From the NCBI RefSeq assembly GCF_002234675.1, contig NC_019864.2:10130129-10194128 (forward strand): a stretch of 64,000 nucleotides of DNA, read 5' to 3'. This document shows positions 1 to 11,172 of this stretch, piece after piece. The first letter of the stretch is position 1. The number at the start of each line of letters is the position of its first letter. Both the position numbers and the translations under genes were made by a program. Source of the stretch: Oryzias latipes (Eukaryota > Chordata > Actinopteri > Beloniformes > Adrianichthyidae). The notes under the pieces were generated by a model, which saw only the letters and a program-made list of their open reading frames with translations, was not told the DNA's origin and searched no databases.

Positions 1-987
1 AAGTGTTTTTTTTTTTTTTGTAATGGTATCCTTTGTTGACAAATAATGTGTTGGTCTATAACTTCCGCTGTTAATGGATTGTGCATTCACTCCTTGAAGG
101 GTGTTCCCTTGCTGCTCATATGCATTTGGCTGGCTCTTCCTTGCACCTTGGTGCAATCAGCCAATATTCACAGTGATCCAGGTGATGTTGCAGACTTTTG
201 GTTTATTGTGGTGATCTCATGTGACCACTTTAAAAATGTCATTTATGTCTTCAACCTTCTGTATTGTCAGACAAAAATCCTACAAGTGATCATGGAAGAC
301 AAAATGAATTTAATTTCAGGCTTTATCAATTGTAAAGTCTAAGGCCCAGTACTTCAAAACTTTGGATCAAGAATAAAGTTATCCGGATTACCAAATCCTC
401 TGATCTGACTCAATAGATCACACCTTGTTATACCGGTATTTCAAAACTTAGCTGGGCCAGAACAGATTCGCTCAGATCTGCTCAGATGGGGATTTTCAAA
501 TCCGTCCCTCCCACAGAATCAGAGAAGAGAACCCAGAAAAGGCGGAGCTTTCTCCAGCAACAAGGGAAAATCTGCAGGACTTTTGCGACCATACATGAGG
601 AATATTTTGAAACATACACTCTAAAACACTTAGCCTTCATATCGTCTGTGATCTGCCTAGTTCACTTGAAAGTCTCTTGTTTTCAGAAAAACCTAGGTAA
701 AATATGCTATAACCAGAATGAAATGAACTTTTGCTTGCAATGAAAAGAATGGTGTAAAAGCATTCAGTACCAATATCCATTATTATTTCATTAGTACCGT
801 AGCCATTAAATAGGTAAAATTTACCATCATCATTATAAAAGTAATTTCATAATTCAGGTTCTATAAAACCTGTTCACCTGAAAGACAAAGAACATAAATG
901 CATAATGAGTAGAGGAAAAAGAAATACAGAGGAATGGGGGAAATTGCAAAGTGTAATGATATAATTATAACCTTAAAAGAACAATTT
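1..987. other. AT-rich stretch without a recognised gene
   Basis: I see no supported gene here. Open frames are short and have no recognisable protein similarity. A 116 bp segment at 343-458 begins GGCCCAG and ends CTGGGCC and may be a tiny inverted-repeat element, but no clear target duplication flanks it. Confidence 0.5.
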
Positions 988-1518
988 TGTCATGACGAGC
1001 GTAACGGATAGACCCAGACGCTGGAACCCGGAAGAAACACAGGTGAGTACGTGGTGGAGTGAAGAAAGGTTTTAATATTGATTCTTGGTTTGTGGATTAT
1101 TCTAGTCAGAGTTGACGTCCTTTCAGGAACCCACGGCGAGGTTGGTTCGGTCCGGCGGCTCGTGGCGTCACTGGTGGGTCGGCAGAGGCTCGTGGTGTTT
1201 CAAGAGTAACGGCAGAGGCTCTAGGCGTGACAGGAGGGAAGGCTGTGGCTTGGATCCGTGGATGAAGAAGACTCAGACGACCACTCGTGTTTATGGATTC
1301 CTGGGAACAAGGTAGAGAGCGAGACTTAAACAAGGCTTAATAACAAGAGCTATGAACATGACAACCATTCTATGCACCATCAGGGGCAACGGACTGGCGA
1401 TGAATTCTGGTCCAGGGGCTCCTTAAGAAGACAGGCAGGTGATGAAGTAAGTGGTCGCAGCTGAGTCACGTCAGGAACCAAGCAGAGAGGGGAGGAGTCT
1501 GACAGAGGCACCATGACA
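988..1518 (-). mobile_element. Solo LTR, Ty3/Gypsy-like, with 5 bp target duplication
   Basis: A 531 bp segment starts TGTCATG and ends CATGACA. It is flanked on both sides by AATTT (983-987 and 1519-1523), the 5 bp duplication expected of an LTR element. On the minus strand the end region, with an AT-rich stretch before a GC-rich terminus, resembles teleost Gypsy-type LTRs. No internal region or second LTR lies beside it, so I read it as a solo LTR fossil left by LTR-LTR recombination. The central part (about 1130-1260) holds imperfect GC-rich repeats. The perfect duplication suggests a moderately young insertion. The family is inferred; the ends and duplication are seen directly. Confidence 0.72.
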
Positions 1519-1523
1519 AATTT

Positions 1524-2134
1524 AATTTAATAAAAATCCGTCAAACATCCCAAAACTTGTGTCTCTTTTTTGTGTGCACTGGTCTTTGATTCATTTTATT
1601 CACAGGATTAAAAATGTACAGGAAAAAGGAAACTCCTGTTCCTGAAGATCCCAACAGAGTTTTGTAATAAATCTTGCATTTAAACCTAACTACAGTCTTT
1701 TTAACCTTAACAACAGCTAACAACAGTTTTGAAGCTTAACAGGGTTTCATGGTGGGATATTTTTCTTACCTAATGAGGATGACATTGCTTTCAAAAAATC
1801 TTTTAGTATCACAGGCTGATAGGTTATTTTAAAGTTGCATAACTTTCCTGGGAAAAAAGACCCTAAATCATTTGTGCATTGAGAAGCTCTATCTTTTTAA
1901 ATAATTTTTCAATTAGATTTCTTTCTGAGCTTTTCTTCTAACCTAACCATTAAGCGTTGCATAAATTTTCGTGGAAGTCGAAACAGTAATGTGCAACACA
2001 GCTACACACTTACACCTGTTGGAAAAATGCATTTATTTGCTATATACTCATAAGCCTCCTGAACCAATTATAGCCTTTAAATGCTTGTATTTAAACAGTT
2101 GAAAAGTAGCTGATTTGAGGATAAAATGACAACA
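1524..2134. other. No gene seen
   Basis: AT-rich DNA between the solo LTR and the SINE-like repeat. No coding similarity or RNA gene is visible. Confidence 0.5.
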
Positions 2135-2440
2135 CTCAGGGGTGCATGATGTTACAGGGGCTAGCACTCTTGCCTCAGAGACAGAAATTCCTGTTTTAAA
2201 TCCCATCTGGGTCTTTTTTGTGTGGAGTTTTTGCATGTCCTCCTTGCATATGTGTGGGTTTTTACTAAGACTCCGGCTTCCTCCCACAGTCCAAAAAACA
2301 CACTTCATAGCTCAATTAGTGATTGTATATGATTGTTTGTCTGGACAATTTTACTGTTCAGAGTGTACCCTGCCTTTGCCCTTCAGAAGGTGGGTAGGCT
2401 CTTGCATCTCCATGGCTCCCAATGGGAATAAAGAGGGTTC
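2135..2440 (+). repeat. Degenerate tRNA-derived SINE-like repeat
   Basis: The segment follows the order of a repeat very common in fish genomes: an A-box-like start (GGGGCTAGCACTCTTGCCTC), a decayed B-box area (TTTTAAATCCCATCTGGG), then the conserved blocks GTGTGGAGTTTTTGCATG, CCGGCTTCCTCCCACAG and GTGTACCCTGCC. Many substitutions separate it from the usual consensus as I remember it, so it is an old copy. I recognise the repeat by pattern and do not assign a family name. Confidence 0.6.
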
Positions 2441-2444
2441 AGAA

Positions 2445-3470
2445 TTTTTTTTTAACAATTGCCATTTCTAATCAGCTCTCAATCAAATTTGTGCTTGAAG
2501 AATAGTTATTCGTCTGATTTCTTCTGCCATGCCAAGCTAGGCTTTGCTCTCGAGAGAATTAGTAGGCTCCTTCAACCACAACTTGTTACTTCTGCCCTAT
2601 GGGACTTCAATTGCATAAAAAAAATAAAAAAATTGCTTCACTTCCATCCACAAGAGATAAGATGTCCCCACTTAAGCAGACCACACTGCAATCACACCCA
2701 ATTGATTTTTTTGTGTGGTTTGCTAAAGTGAATCATCATCATCTCACATGATAAGAGCTTTGAAATGTGGTCTGTCTTCTGATGAATGCATTCACACTGT
2801 GGAAGGAATGTAATCTAATGATTGCATCCACTGACATGACTTCTTCAGAGGTCATTCTGATATTAAGATGTGGGATTTTGCAGCCTCCAAGAGCTTTTTT
2901 TATGTAAACTATGAGTGGCCTCTAAATGTGAACATAAACACAATACCAAAGTGACTGCAAACTTATATGGCTAGGTGATGATGAGCACATCTATTTTTGA
3001 TTTTACTATAATATTAATAACTGACAAATTAATAAAAATAATCAAAAAGCTATTTGCAGAAAATTATTTTAAGTTTTGCTCAATTTGCATACATAGACAT
3101 TGGGAGAAATCATTTGATTGTTATTTTATGAGAAGTGTACTTTGTTGAAATGTAGGGTTTAAAAACATCTCAAATGCAACATATTCAAATGACTGAACAT
3201 GAATATATTGTCAGTGTAGTATCCAGTTAGAAATATTTTGATCATTTTTTACTATTTTAAGTTTTTTTACTTAACATTCCCTTCCATAGGTTAATTAAAG
3301 CACTTTGTTAAATTTTGGATTTATTCCTTTTGTGGATGGTGGGCATGTCATTTGTTTGTGTGGCGTGGTTGGACGCAGATGTTTTAAAACATCACACATT
3401 GCAAAATCGTGAAGACACTTTGCACCTAAGAGCAAAACAGTCCTTTGACCGACCCGTACGTGTTGTTGTC
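2445..3470. other. AT-rich stretch without a recognised gene
   Basis: I see no gene, RNA gene or clear repeat boundary here. Confidence 0.5.
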
Positions 3471-4428
3471 CTGTAACCTAGTGTTTTTCAACCAGTGTGC
3501 CTCGGCACACTAGTGTGCCGTAAGATATGGTCAGGTGTACTGTGGGAAATTACCCATTCACTGATCTAAAAATATTTTCCATCTTCAGGATATCAGCTCT
3601 GTGTTCATCCAAACAGGTCCTGATAAAACACTGAGGAGTTAAGAATATGAAAGATCATAAAATACTTGTTTTCTTTGTTTATTTGATTCTATTAAAGACA
3701 TTTTGATAAGAATGGCGGTCCCGCAATTTAGCCGCAGCTTTTCGGAAAAGTCCCCCCCTTTAACTGTCTCCACCAATTATTCTTCGAGGCTTAATCATAC
3801 GTCATCAGTCTGACCAATCAGAAGTGGTTAAAGTCTTCACTTCCTTGTTCCGATTCTGTTCATAAAGTTTTTTGGTTCCAACAAAAATACCAGCTAAAGC
3901 TCGTCTTTAGCGGTGTAGCTTTCCACAGAATCCGGTATCAGAACGTGGAACAAGTGAACAAAACAATAAAGCTTAGTGAAGTGAGTCTGTCTGCGATCTT
4001 AGGCAGTTTCGCACTACATCTCCCATGATGCATCGGGTTAAAGTGACAGCATCTCGGCGTACAATGAGTCTTCCCTGTTAAACATCTTAAAACCACAACA
4101 AACACACAAAAAGTTTCTTCTTGGTGAAATCTTCTTGGTGAAATCAAAAGGTCAACAGTTTAGTTCTCCTTCAAGGTTTGTGTTTATTAACAGCCAAACA
4201 TCCCAGAGTTTGGTCCAAGTCATCTTTCTAACTGAAGCACTTTTCTAATAACATCTGAATTATTTTATATGGTAAACTTAAGTAAAAGTAATAACAACAT
4301 TTAAGAAACAGGATTAAGGTGAAGTGGCCAACAGACACAATTAAACTAAATCGAAACAATTTAATCATCTAAAAAAAAAAAAAAAAAGCATTTTTGTCAA
4401 AGTTTTCAAAGACTTCATCTTTGATTAA

Positions 4429-4633
4429 CCCTTGTGCTATCCTAGGCACTTTAATGTTGGGATTTGGGTCATCTAGACCCACTAGACAGTGCTCTGAACC
4501 TTTTTTCTTCAATGATTTGTGATCTTCACTGGTGTCCATGGATTACATGAAATCTTTCCACCTTTATCCACCTTTGTCATGGTAGGAATAACACCTCAAT
4601 GTAAGGGTGGAATCATCTAAGATAGCACAAGGG
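4429..4633. mobile_element. piggyBac-type MITE (205 bp) with TTAA duplication
   Basis: The ends are CCCTTGTGCTATC and its exact complement GATAGCACAAGGG. They are flanked by TTAA at 4425-4428 and 4634-4637. A CCC-type terminus with a TTAA duplication is the signature of piggyBac elements. At 205 bp it cannot encode a transposase. It sits inside the 3.7 kb hAT element, and another hAT element starts six bases beyond it. Confidence 0.85.
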
Positions 4634-4639
4634 TTAAGC

Positions 4640-5553
4640 CAGTGCTTCTCAATTATTTTTTGCAAGGTCCCCCCTAGGAAAAAGAAAATGTTTTGTGCCC
4701 CCCCCCAACCCCCCACCTCACACACACACTCACCGCAGTGACTTTGAATAAGATCAGTATCTATAAACATTGTGTAAGTATAACTAAAGTTGTATTTTTT
4801 AACATTCATCAAAAGAAAAAAAGCAATATAAATCCACTTTCAATAAATATTAACTTTATTTAGCCACAGGAACCCTGTTATAGTCTAGAATCGAAAAGAA
4901 GCTTGAAGTGCCTGAAATAAAAAGAATCAGTCAATCATTATTTAAACTAGAAACATTTTGACCAACTGAACCATTTGATTCTAAGAAAAATAATTAAATC
5001 AATAAATTTTAAATTTAAATTGATCTGAAACATTAACACAGCAGCACAAATATATTTAATGTTTTTAGTCTGAAGAAATAGGTGAAAAAACATTGTGCTG
5101 ATGTTTTTTCTAAATAGGATTATTTATGATCTCAAAAAATGGGGGCTGCTTTCCTGCATTACTTGCTGTCTTTAAGTCAAATACTGACACTAACTAAAGA
5201 CAGGCAGACAAAGAATACATTCATGGAAAATACAGATACGTCATGAAAATGTCTACAATAGTTGATAAAGAATGGCATTAGTAGCATGAGCTGAGTCATC
5301 TAAAGGCACGTGATCATCCTGGTGTTGCTCAATCGAGGCAGCGCTTAGCGTGCGCCGTTCCACCTGGCAGCCTGAGCCCACTACCGCTCCCCTCTCACAC
5401 CCGTGAGCCGCGTGTGACAGGAGACGGGACTAAGCCGCTGCCGCCCCCACCCCTGTTAAATTTGGACCACGGGCAATTGTCCGTATTACCTGTGCCTAAA
5501 ATCGCAACTACTGCATGCCCCCCCTGGCATCGCATCCTATTTGAGAAGCGCTG
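4640..5553. mobile_element. hAT-type non-autonomous element (914 bp)
   Basis: Termini CAGTGCTTCTCAATTA and (complemented) CAGCGCTTCTCAAATA are imperfect inverted repeats of Charlie-type hAT elements. The flanks GGTTAAGC (4632-4639) and GATTAAGA (5554-5561) match at 6 of 8 positions, as an aged 8 bp duplication would. The left flank includes the TTAA and last bases of the neighbouring piggyBac MITE, so this element landed after that one. No transposase frame is visible. Confidence 0.75.
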
Positions 5554-5728
5554 GATTAAGACAAGAGTTAAAACTAATAAAACTTCAACATGTTCACTTT
5601 TTGCATAGCTACAGAAAATATGTTAGTCTTTGTATAAAATTTAACAGTGATCTTATAATTGTTCAAACATTACAGTTGCCTTTGCACCAACATAAAAAAA
5701 TGTAAAAATATAAATCACAATTTAGAAA

Positions 5729-5730
<2 letters not shown>

Positions 5731-5787
<57 letters not shown>
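5731..5787. repeat. (AT)n microsatellite
   Basis: An almost pure run of AT dinucleotides followed by a T run. It lies within the old hAT element. Confidence 0.95.
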
Positions 5788-5800
<13 letters not shown>

Positions 5801-5967
5801 GGTTGCACAAAATTGCATGTTAATACACTGAAGGGAAAAACAACTATCAGGGTAAAATGTCAAATAATTTAGTTGAAAATTATTACTGAAAAACTAAACC
5901 ATTATTACATCTTTTAGAAAAAGCATTGCGGAGGGACTGTACATCAATTCAGACTATTGAGTTTTTC

Positions 5968-7080
5968 TGTCAGGAACCGGTGGTGGAGGACCCAAAATGC
6001 AGGAGAGTGACCGGAAAGAAAACAGTTAACAAACAAACTGAAACATGACCAGTGACAAAACAGAGCAGATGACCTGACATGGATGAACAGAAACCAATAC
6101 ACTTAAATAGGCTGAGGGTAATTAACTGAACTGAAGACAGCTGTGGATCATGAACCTGACACTGGAGTGACTGACAAATAGAAAACCAAAAACATGACCA
6201 ACAACAAAACCAAACCACTGAATCCCAAACACCTCTAGGAAGGGACCTGGAGGAACAGAAAAGAAAAAAAAAACGAAAAAAAAGTCCAGAACACAGTTCG
6301 GGTTCCTGCAGTTGAGCAGAAGTGAGGGATGACAAACCCCTCTTTAGAAGCAGACATGAAGAGGAGCGCTCCCAGCGACTCTCCCAAGAGACAGGACACC
6401 TGAATGGGAGCAGCTCCGGTGACCCTCCTCTCGAACAGGAAACATGGCCAATGGGGATGAACGGTGATCATCCTCAGGGATGGGGAACATGATGTGGCCC
6501 CGGCGACCCTCCTCAGGAACAGACATGAAGAGGAGCGGGCCCTGGAGACGAAACAGGGAACATGAAGGAGCAGTCCTGGCGACCCTCCTCAGGAACAGGC
6601 ACATGAAAAGGAGCGGCCCCAGTGACCCTCCACAGGAACAGGATGCTTGAAGGATGGTCCCAGCAATCCCCTCAGGAACAGATAGGCTTGACGTGAAGTA
6701 CATTGCATGAACAATGCTGCAGGAACTCAGCTGGCGTGGCATGGAATGGCATGACAATAACTCTACTGCTGGGTCCAAGGTGGTCAGGTCATTCTGTCAT
6801 GAACTGGTGGTGGAGGACCCAAAATGCAGGAGACCAGGATTGGTGACAGGAAATAAAACATTTAATTAACAAACTGAAACATGACAAAACTATGGGGAGA
6901 AACAAACAGATGACCCAGAGCAGATGACCTGATAAGGATGAACAGAAACCAAGACACTTAAATAGGCTGAGGGTAATAAACTGAAGACAGCTGTGGATCA
7001 TGAACCTGAAACTGGAGTGACTGACAAATAGAAAACCAAAAACATGACCAAGAACAAAACAAAACCAATGAATCCTTACA
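5968..7080 (-). mobile_element. Short (TRIM-like) Ty3/Gypsy-derived LTR element
   Basis: Two direct repeats, 5968-6231 and 6795-7080, flank a 563 bp internal part. Read on the minus strand each repeat starts TGT and ends in TGACA. Near that end it carries CTGCATTTTGGGTCCTCC, typical of teleost Gypsy LTRs, and an AAATAAA-like signal lies upstream. The flanks TTTTC and TTCTC agree at four of five bases. The internal part starts (minus strand) with a gag-like leader and then turns into GC-rich imperfect ~50 bp repeats. No pol region is present. It is a broken, non-autonomous fossil that landed in the hAT element. Divergence between the two LTRs suggests it is not recent. Confidence 0.7.
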
Positions 7081-7180
7081 TTCTCCTTTTATAATTTTTG
7101 GATGCTGGTGTGCCACGGGATTTTTGTCAAGGATAAAGTGTGCCTTGGCTCAAAAAAGGTTGAAAAACACTGCTCTAACC

Positions 7181-8493
7181 CTCCATATCACATGTACATA
7201 ATGGTGCAAACACAATAAATAAATGAATGAATGAACGAAATAAAAGAAGCTGATTGTTTTCATTGGAAGTTAAAATAGAGAAAAAAAACTTTTAATAAAT
7301 TAGACATCTTACAAACTGAAAAAAGACATGTAAATGTGAAATGTTTTCATGTTTAAATACCAATGCAAATTTAATGTGCACTTTAGCACACATTTAATCA
7401 GTTTTTTCCAATGTTTTTTTTTTTTTTGAACATATTGAAACCATAACAAACTCACTATTCTAACCTTCCTTCTGGTTTACTCTTTACAAATAATGTATAT
7501 TGCATTTGGCCTGATAACCAAAGCTAGGCAATTAACTGCAGTAAGCAATAGGTTGCACTGTTGCAATACACTATTACATGTAATTGATGAAATAAAATCA
7601 AATTTTATTTATAAAAAGCACTTCTCAAGCTTTTCAAAAGCTCAAAGCGCTTTACAATATAATTAAAACAGAGGCAGAGAAGTTAAAATAAAAACCCATA
7701 TTAGTCAAATGCACTACATTTTTTGACAATTGTCAGCATGTATTACATTTACACATGTACTTTTTTTTATTTTAAAGAGAAATGCAATCACTTTTAGGCA
7801 TGTATGTTGGCAATAGTCTGACCAACACACATTCTAATAACTTGCTTACTCCTGGGGTGAGAAAAGCCAAGACAAGAGCCAGAATAGAGGCCTTGGGATA
7901 TGTGTGGGCATTCAGCATCTTCACATTCTTGTGAGTATGCTGGATGTGGGGTTGATGATGGTGTAAACTCATAACTCGTAACTTGGATGAGCAACTGTCT
8001 GTGGGCTTGACTGATTGTGCTGTTATCACTGCCTGACCATTACGTCCATCACTATCAAAAAAGCAAGTTTAGTGCCCATATTCAGAAGTACCTGAGACTG
8101 TTTTGCAACATTTAAAAGAAGGCATCTTTATGATTAATTGTATTTTTTTTTTTTTGCTTCAACAGACTTGGTAGCTGCAACTCATGATTATTACGTCTTC
8201 TCACACCGAAAGTCTGGAAGTGAGAAGACAGATTGCATTGGAACCAGGTCAGATTGCCATCCTCACACAGATTGAAGCATCTGCAAGCAGCAAGATAAAG
8301 GATTGAGTTGGAAGTGGATCCAAAAAAATCTCCTCAGAAAGATGATCTCTCTGCAGAGGATTGGTTGACACTGATGAGTCTTTATTCCGGCAACCGTTTG
8401 GGCTGGGATCTGTAATCGTTTTAGTCCAAAAGTTCAGATCATTGCCTGCTGGATAATTTTTAGTTTTACAGTTTGGTCGTAAAGAAGACATAT
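7181..8493. other. No gene seen; fragment of a common interspersed tail
   Basis: No gene is supported. Around 7604-7668 the block AAAGCGCTTTACAATA and its surroundings resemble an interspersed repeat tail common in fish. A short AATG/AATA-rich patch lies at 7207-7240. Confidence 0.45.
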
Positions 8494-8740
8494 TGTTTTA
8501 TGGCTGTTATTTTTTTATATATCTGTTATATTTTCTTCTCGAGAAGAGATGGCGTCGTGAACGGACGCCTGTTGGCATAGCTCCTGTAATCGCTTTTTTA
8601 CTCAAGTCTGTAATTATCGTCTCCTTTCCTTTTTTCTCACTTTTTTTGTTGTTCTTCTATTATTTCTGTCATTTTTCCATTTTTTGTGCTTTTTATTTAC
8701 TTTTTTCTCTCGTTATTATTCTCACATCGGAGGGAATAAC

Positions 8741-9604
8741 AATGGAAAGCATGGCCATTGTTTACACGCGCGACCAGCTGCTGGCCCTGAGAGAGCCAAG
8801 CCTGTTTTATGGAGCTCGGCATGAGATTCCGAAGGAGTTACGGAGGAGACGTCGGGGTCGCAGAGCCGGGACTCACGTTAAGATGAACAGAAGGAGATTA
8901 GAGCCTGTCGTGCCTGCAGTCATTATGGGGAATGTGCGCTCACTGGCCAACAAGACCGAGGAGCTAACGACGCTAATGAACACCCAGACGGAGTATCGGG
9001 AATGCAGCCTACTGAGCTCCACCGAGACGTGGCTGCACTCCCACATACCGGACAGCAGCGTCGCGGTTTCCGGTTTTACGACTGTGAGAGCGGACAGAGA
9101 TGCAGCCGGCTGCGGTAAGAAGAGGGGAGGCGGGATTGCTCTCTACGTGAGTGAGCGGTGGTGTAACTCCGGACACGTCTGCGTGAAGGATTGACTCTGC
9201 ACGCCGCATGTGGAGCTGCTGGCGGTGGGACTCCGGCCTTATTATCTGCCGAGGGAGTTCACATCGGTTGTGGTGGTGAAAGTTTATGTTCCTCCATCCG
9301 CCGATGCTGAGGCCGCCGCTGACGTCATCACTACCACCGTTTCCCGCCTGCAGACACAGCAGCCTAACTCTTTCTGCAGCTTCACTGGGGACTTCAACCA
9401 CATCAACATGGACAGAACGCTTGGGGACTTCACTCAATGTGTGAACTGTCCCACCCGGGAAAATAAAACTCTGGATCTGCTGTATGCAAAGAATGCATAC
9501 AGAGCCACAGCCCTCCCCCCCTCGGCAGGTCTGATCATAACCTGGTTCACCTCATCCCAAACTATATCCCTATTGCCCTGCGGGAATGTGTCCACATAAA
9601 GGCT
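8741..9604 (+). pseudogene. LINE endonuclease (EEP/APE-type) domain, broken
   Basis: Translation from 8741 gives MESMAIVYTRDQLLALREPS, then an arginine-rich stretch, then the start of an APE-type endonuclease (MGNVRSLANKTEELTTLM, STETWLHSHIPDSS, GGGIALYVSERW). One in-frame TGA at 9192-9194 interrupts an otherwise continuous frame. The frame resumes as VELLAVGLRPYYLP, VKVYVPPSAD, FTGDFNHINMD and LDLLYAKNAYRAT. Near 9520 a one-base change shifts the frame, after which SDHNLVHLIPNYIP can be read, the C-terminal endonuclease motif. The SDHN and GDFNH motifs are the family's active-site landmarks. The protein would nick target DNA for LINE insertion; this copy cannot be functional. Confidence 0.8.
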
Positions 9605-11170
9605 GTGAGGAGGTGGACCCCAGAAACGGAGCAGGCCCTGCAGGACTGTCTTGGGTCCACGGACTGGGACGCTCTATGCACGCCTCATGGGGAGGACATT
9701 GACGGCATGACGGACTGCATCACGGAATACATTAAATTCTGTGAGGAGTCCGTTGTGCCTACTCGAACTGTTCGATGCTTCCCCAACAACAAACCCTGGA
9801 TTAGCTGTGACCTGAAGAACCTCCTGAACAGAAAGAAGAGAGCATTCAGGTCTGGAGACTGGGAGGAGCTGAAGAGGGTGCAGCACCAGCTTAGGGATCA
9901 GTTGAGGAACGGGAGAGATTCCTACAGGAGGAAGCTGGAATCCAAACTCCAGCAGGACAACATGAGGGCGGTGTGGTCTGGAATGAAGAAGATCACAGGA
10001 TGTGGGGGGAGAAGCAGACCCATCACAGGCAGCAAAGAGAGAGCTGACGAGCTTAACACCTTTTTCAATAGGTTTAGCTCTCTGAATGCCTCAGCCCCCC
10101 CCCCCCCACCTCCACCACACCACCCCCCCGCTCCTGCTGCCTCTCAGCTATCTGAGCTATCTGACCTCCCCCCTCATGAAACCCCCACACCTCCTCACCT
10201 TCCTCCCCCCTCTAATACACCACACCTACTGGGCCCACAGTCCATCACCCCTCCCCCCAGTCCAACCCCCCCCCCCCCCCTCCCTGTTTGACTGTAAAGG
10301 CCCGTACACACCGGGACGAATATTTGTCTGGCGTTATTCGCCAGCGTTTTTCGCCACGTTTTTTGTGTTCACACCCAGGCGATTTTTGCTGACGATGAGC
10401 CGAGCGAACATGCAATTTCATTCCCTGACATTAGATGGCGCTTAATGTAAACAGAAATACTCCTGTACACAAGGTGGCGCTGCGCAACTTTACGCTTCTC
10501 AAAGTCGCTTTTCACTCAGAAGAAGAGAGCAAGTATTTACGCGCTTGTCAGACTAATACAAAGAAACATGAATATTTCAAGCACCAGTAGCTCCAACTGG
10601 TGCTTGGTTCGGGGATATTTTAGAATGTCCGTCATTATTTCTTCGCGGCAGTGTAGACGCTACTTGGCTTCTATCTTCTTCGCTGGTAAGTGTGCTCAGC
10701 AAGGCAGTTTTGTGTTTGAGCGCCCCCAAGTTGTGTTTTACTGCAACTTCAGAAGCTCCAGACACGTGTGCAAAAGCGCCGTTCTCATTGGTCGAATAGA
10801 TTTCGACGCGAGGCGTCAAAAAAAAAAAACGAACCCGAGGCATTTTTTTTTTTGACGCTTTGACGCGTGGCGTTTTTTCGTGCACACTCTCATTGGTGCC
10901 CTTTGTTTAGTCACGAGGCGTTAAACCTCGGCGAAATTCGTCCCGGTGTGAACGGGCCTTAACAGCCTGCCAGGTGAAGAAGCAGCTGGAGAAACTTAAC
11001 CAGCACAAAGCAGCCGGCCCGGATGGCGTCAGCCCTCGTACTCTGAGGACCTGTGCCCACCAGCTGTCTGCGGTTCTCCAGCATCTCTTCAACCTGAGCC
11101 TCAGACTGGAGAGGGTGCCCCTCCTCTAGAAGACCTCCTGCCTGGTCCCCCTTCCTAAGAAGACCTCTCC
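9605..11170 (+). pseudogene. LINE linker and start of reverse transcriptase, split by a MITE
   Basis: Reading from RRWTPETEQALQDCLGSTDW through TVRCFPNNKPWISCDLKNLL and KRAFRSGDWEELKRVQHQLR gives the linker between endonuclease and reverse transcriptase in this LINE group. A proline-rich, C-rich stretch (10096-10285) follows. After the inserted MITE (10298-10959) the frame resumes as LEKLNQHKAAGPDGVSPRTL, the first conserved block of the reverse transcriptase (AAGPDGV), and ends near VPLPKKTSPSP. A TAG interrupts at about 11128. The poly-C tracts may be a later expansion. Confidence 0.75.
10298..10959. mobile_element. PIF/Harbinger-like MITE, copy 1 (662 bp)
   Basis: Ends AGGCCCGTACACACCGGGAC and (complemented) AGGCCCGTTCACACCGGGAC are inverted repeats. 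They are flanked by TAA at 10295-10297 and 10960-10962, the TWA-type 3 bp duplication of PIF/Harbinger elements. No transposase frame is present. It lies inside the LINE, so it is younger than it. A second copy in the opposite orientation lies at 56008-56690. Confidence 0.82.
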
Positions 11171-11172
11171 AT

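Larger units (their letters stand above)
3479..7172. mobile_element. hAT (Charlie-like) DNA transposon, non-autonomous, host to nested insertions
   Basis: Left end TAGTGTTTTTCAACC and right end GGTTGAAAAACACTG form terminal inverted repeats of the hAT/Charlie type. The flanks CTGTAACC (3471-3478) and CTCTAACC (7173-7180) are an 8 bp target duplication differing at one base. The next blocks on each side (GTGTGCCTCGGCACAC on the left, AAAGTGTGCCTTGGC on the right) are the usual subterminal motifs of this group. No transposase reading frame survives. Much of the 3.7 kb is later insertion: a piggyBac MITE (4429-4633), a second hAT element (4640-5553), an AT microsatellite (5731-5787) and a short LTR element (5968-7080). 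Confidence 0.8.

Noticed and set aside
343-458. 116 bp MITE with GGCCCAG ends
   Set aside because: Only seven terminal bases match and no target duplication is visible, so it is noted but not annotated.
5663-5863. Small protein on the minus strand rich in IY repeats
   Set aside because: It is a translation of the AT microsatellite.
5970-6778. Overlapping minus-strand open frames of 78-144 codons
   Set aside because: They lie in the LTRs and repeat-filled interior of the short LTR element and show no conserved domain beyond a gag-like start.
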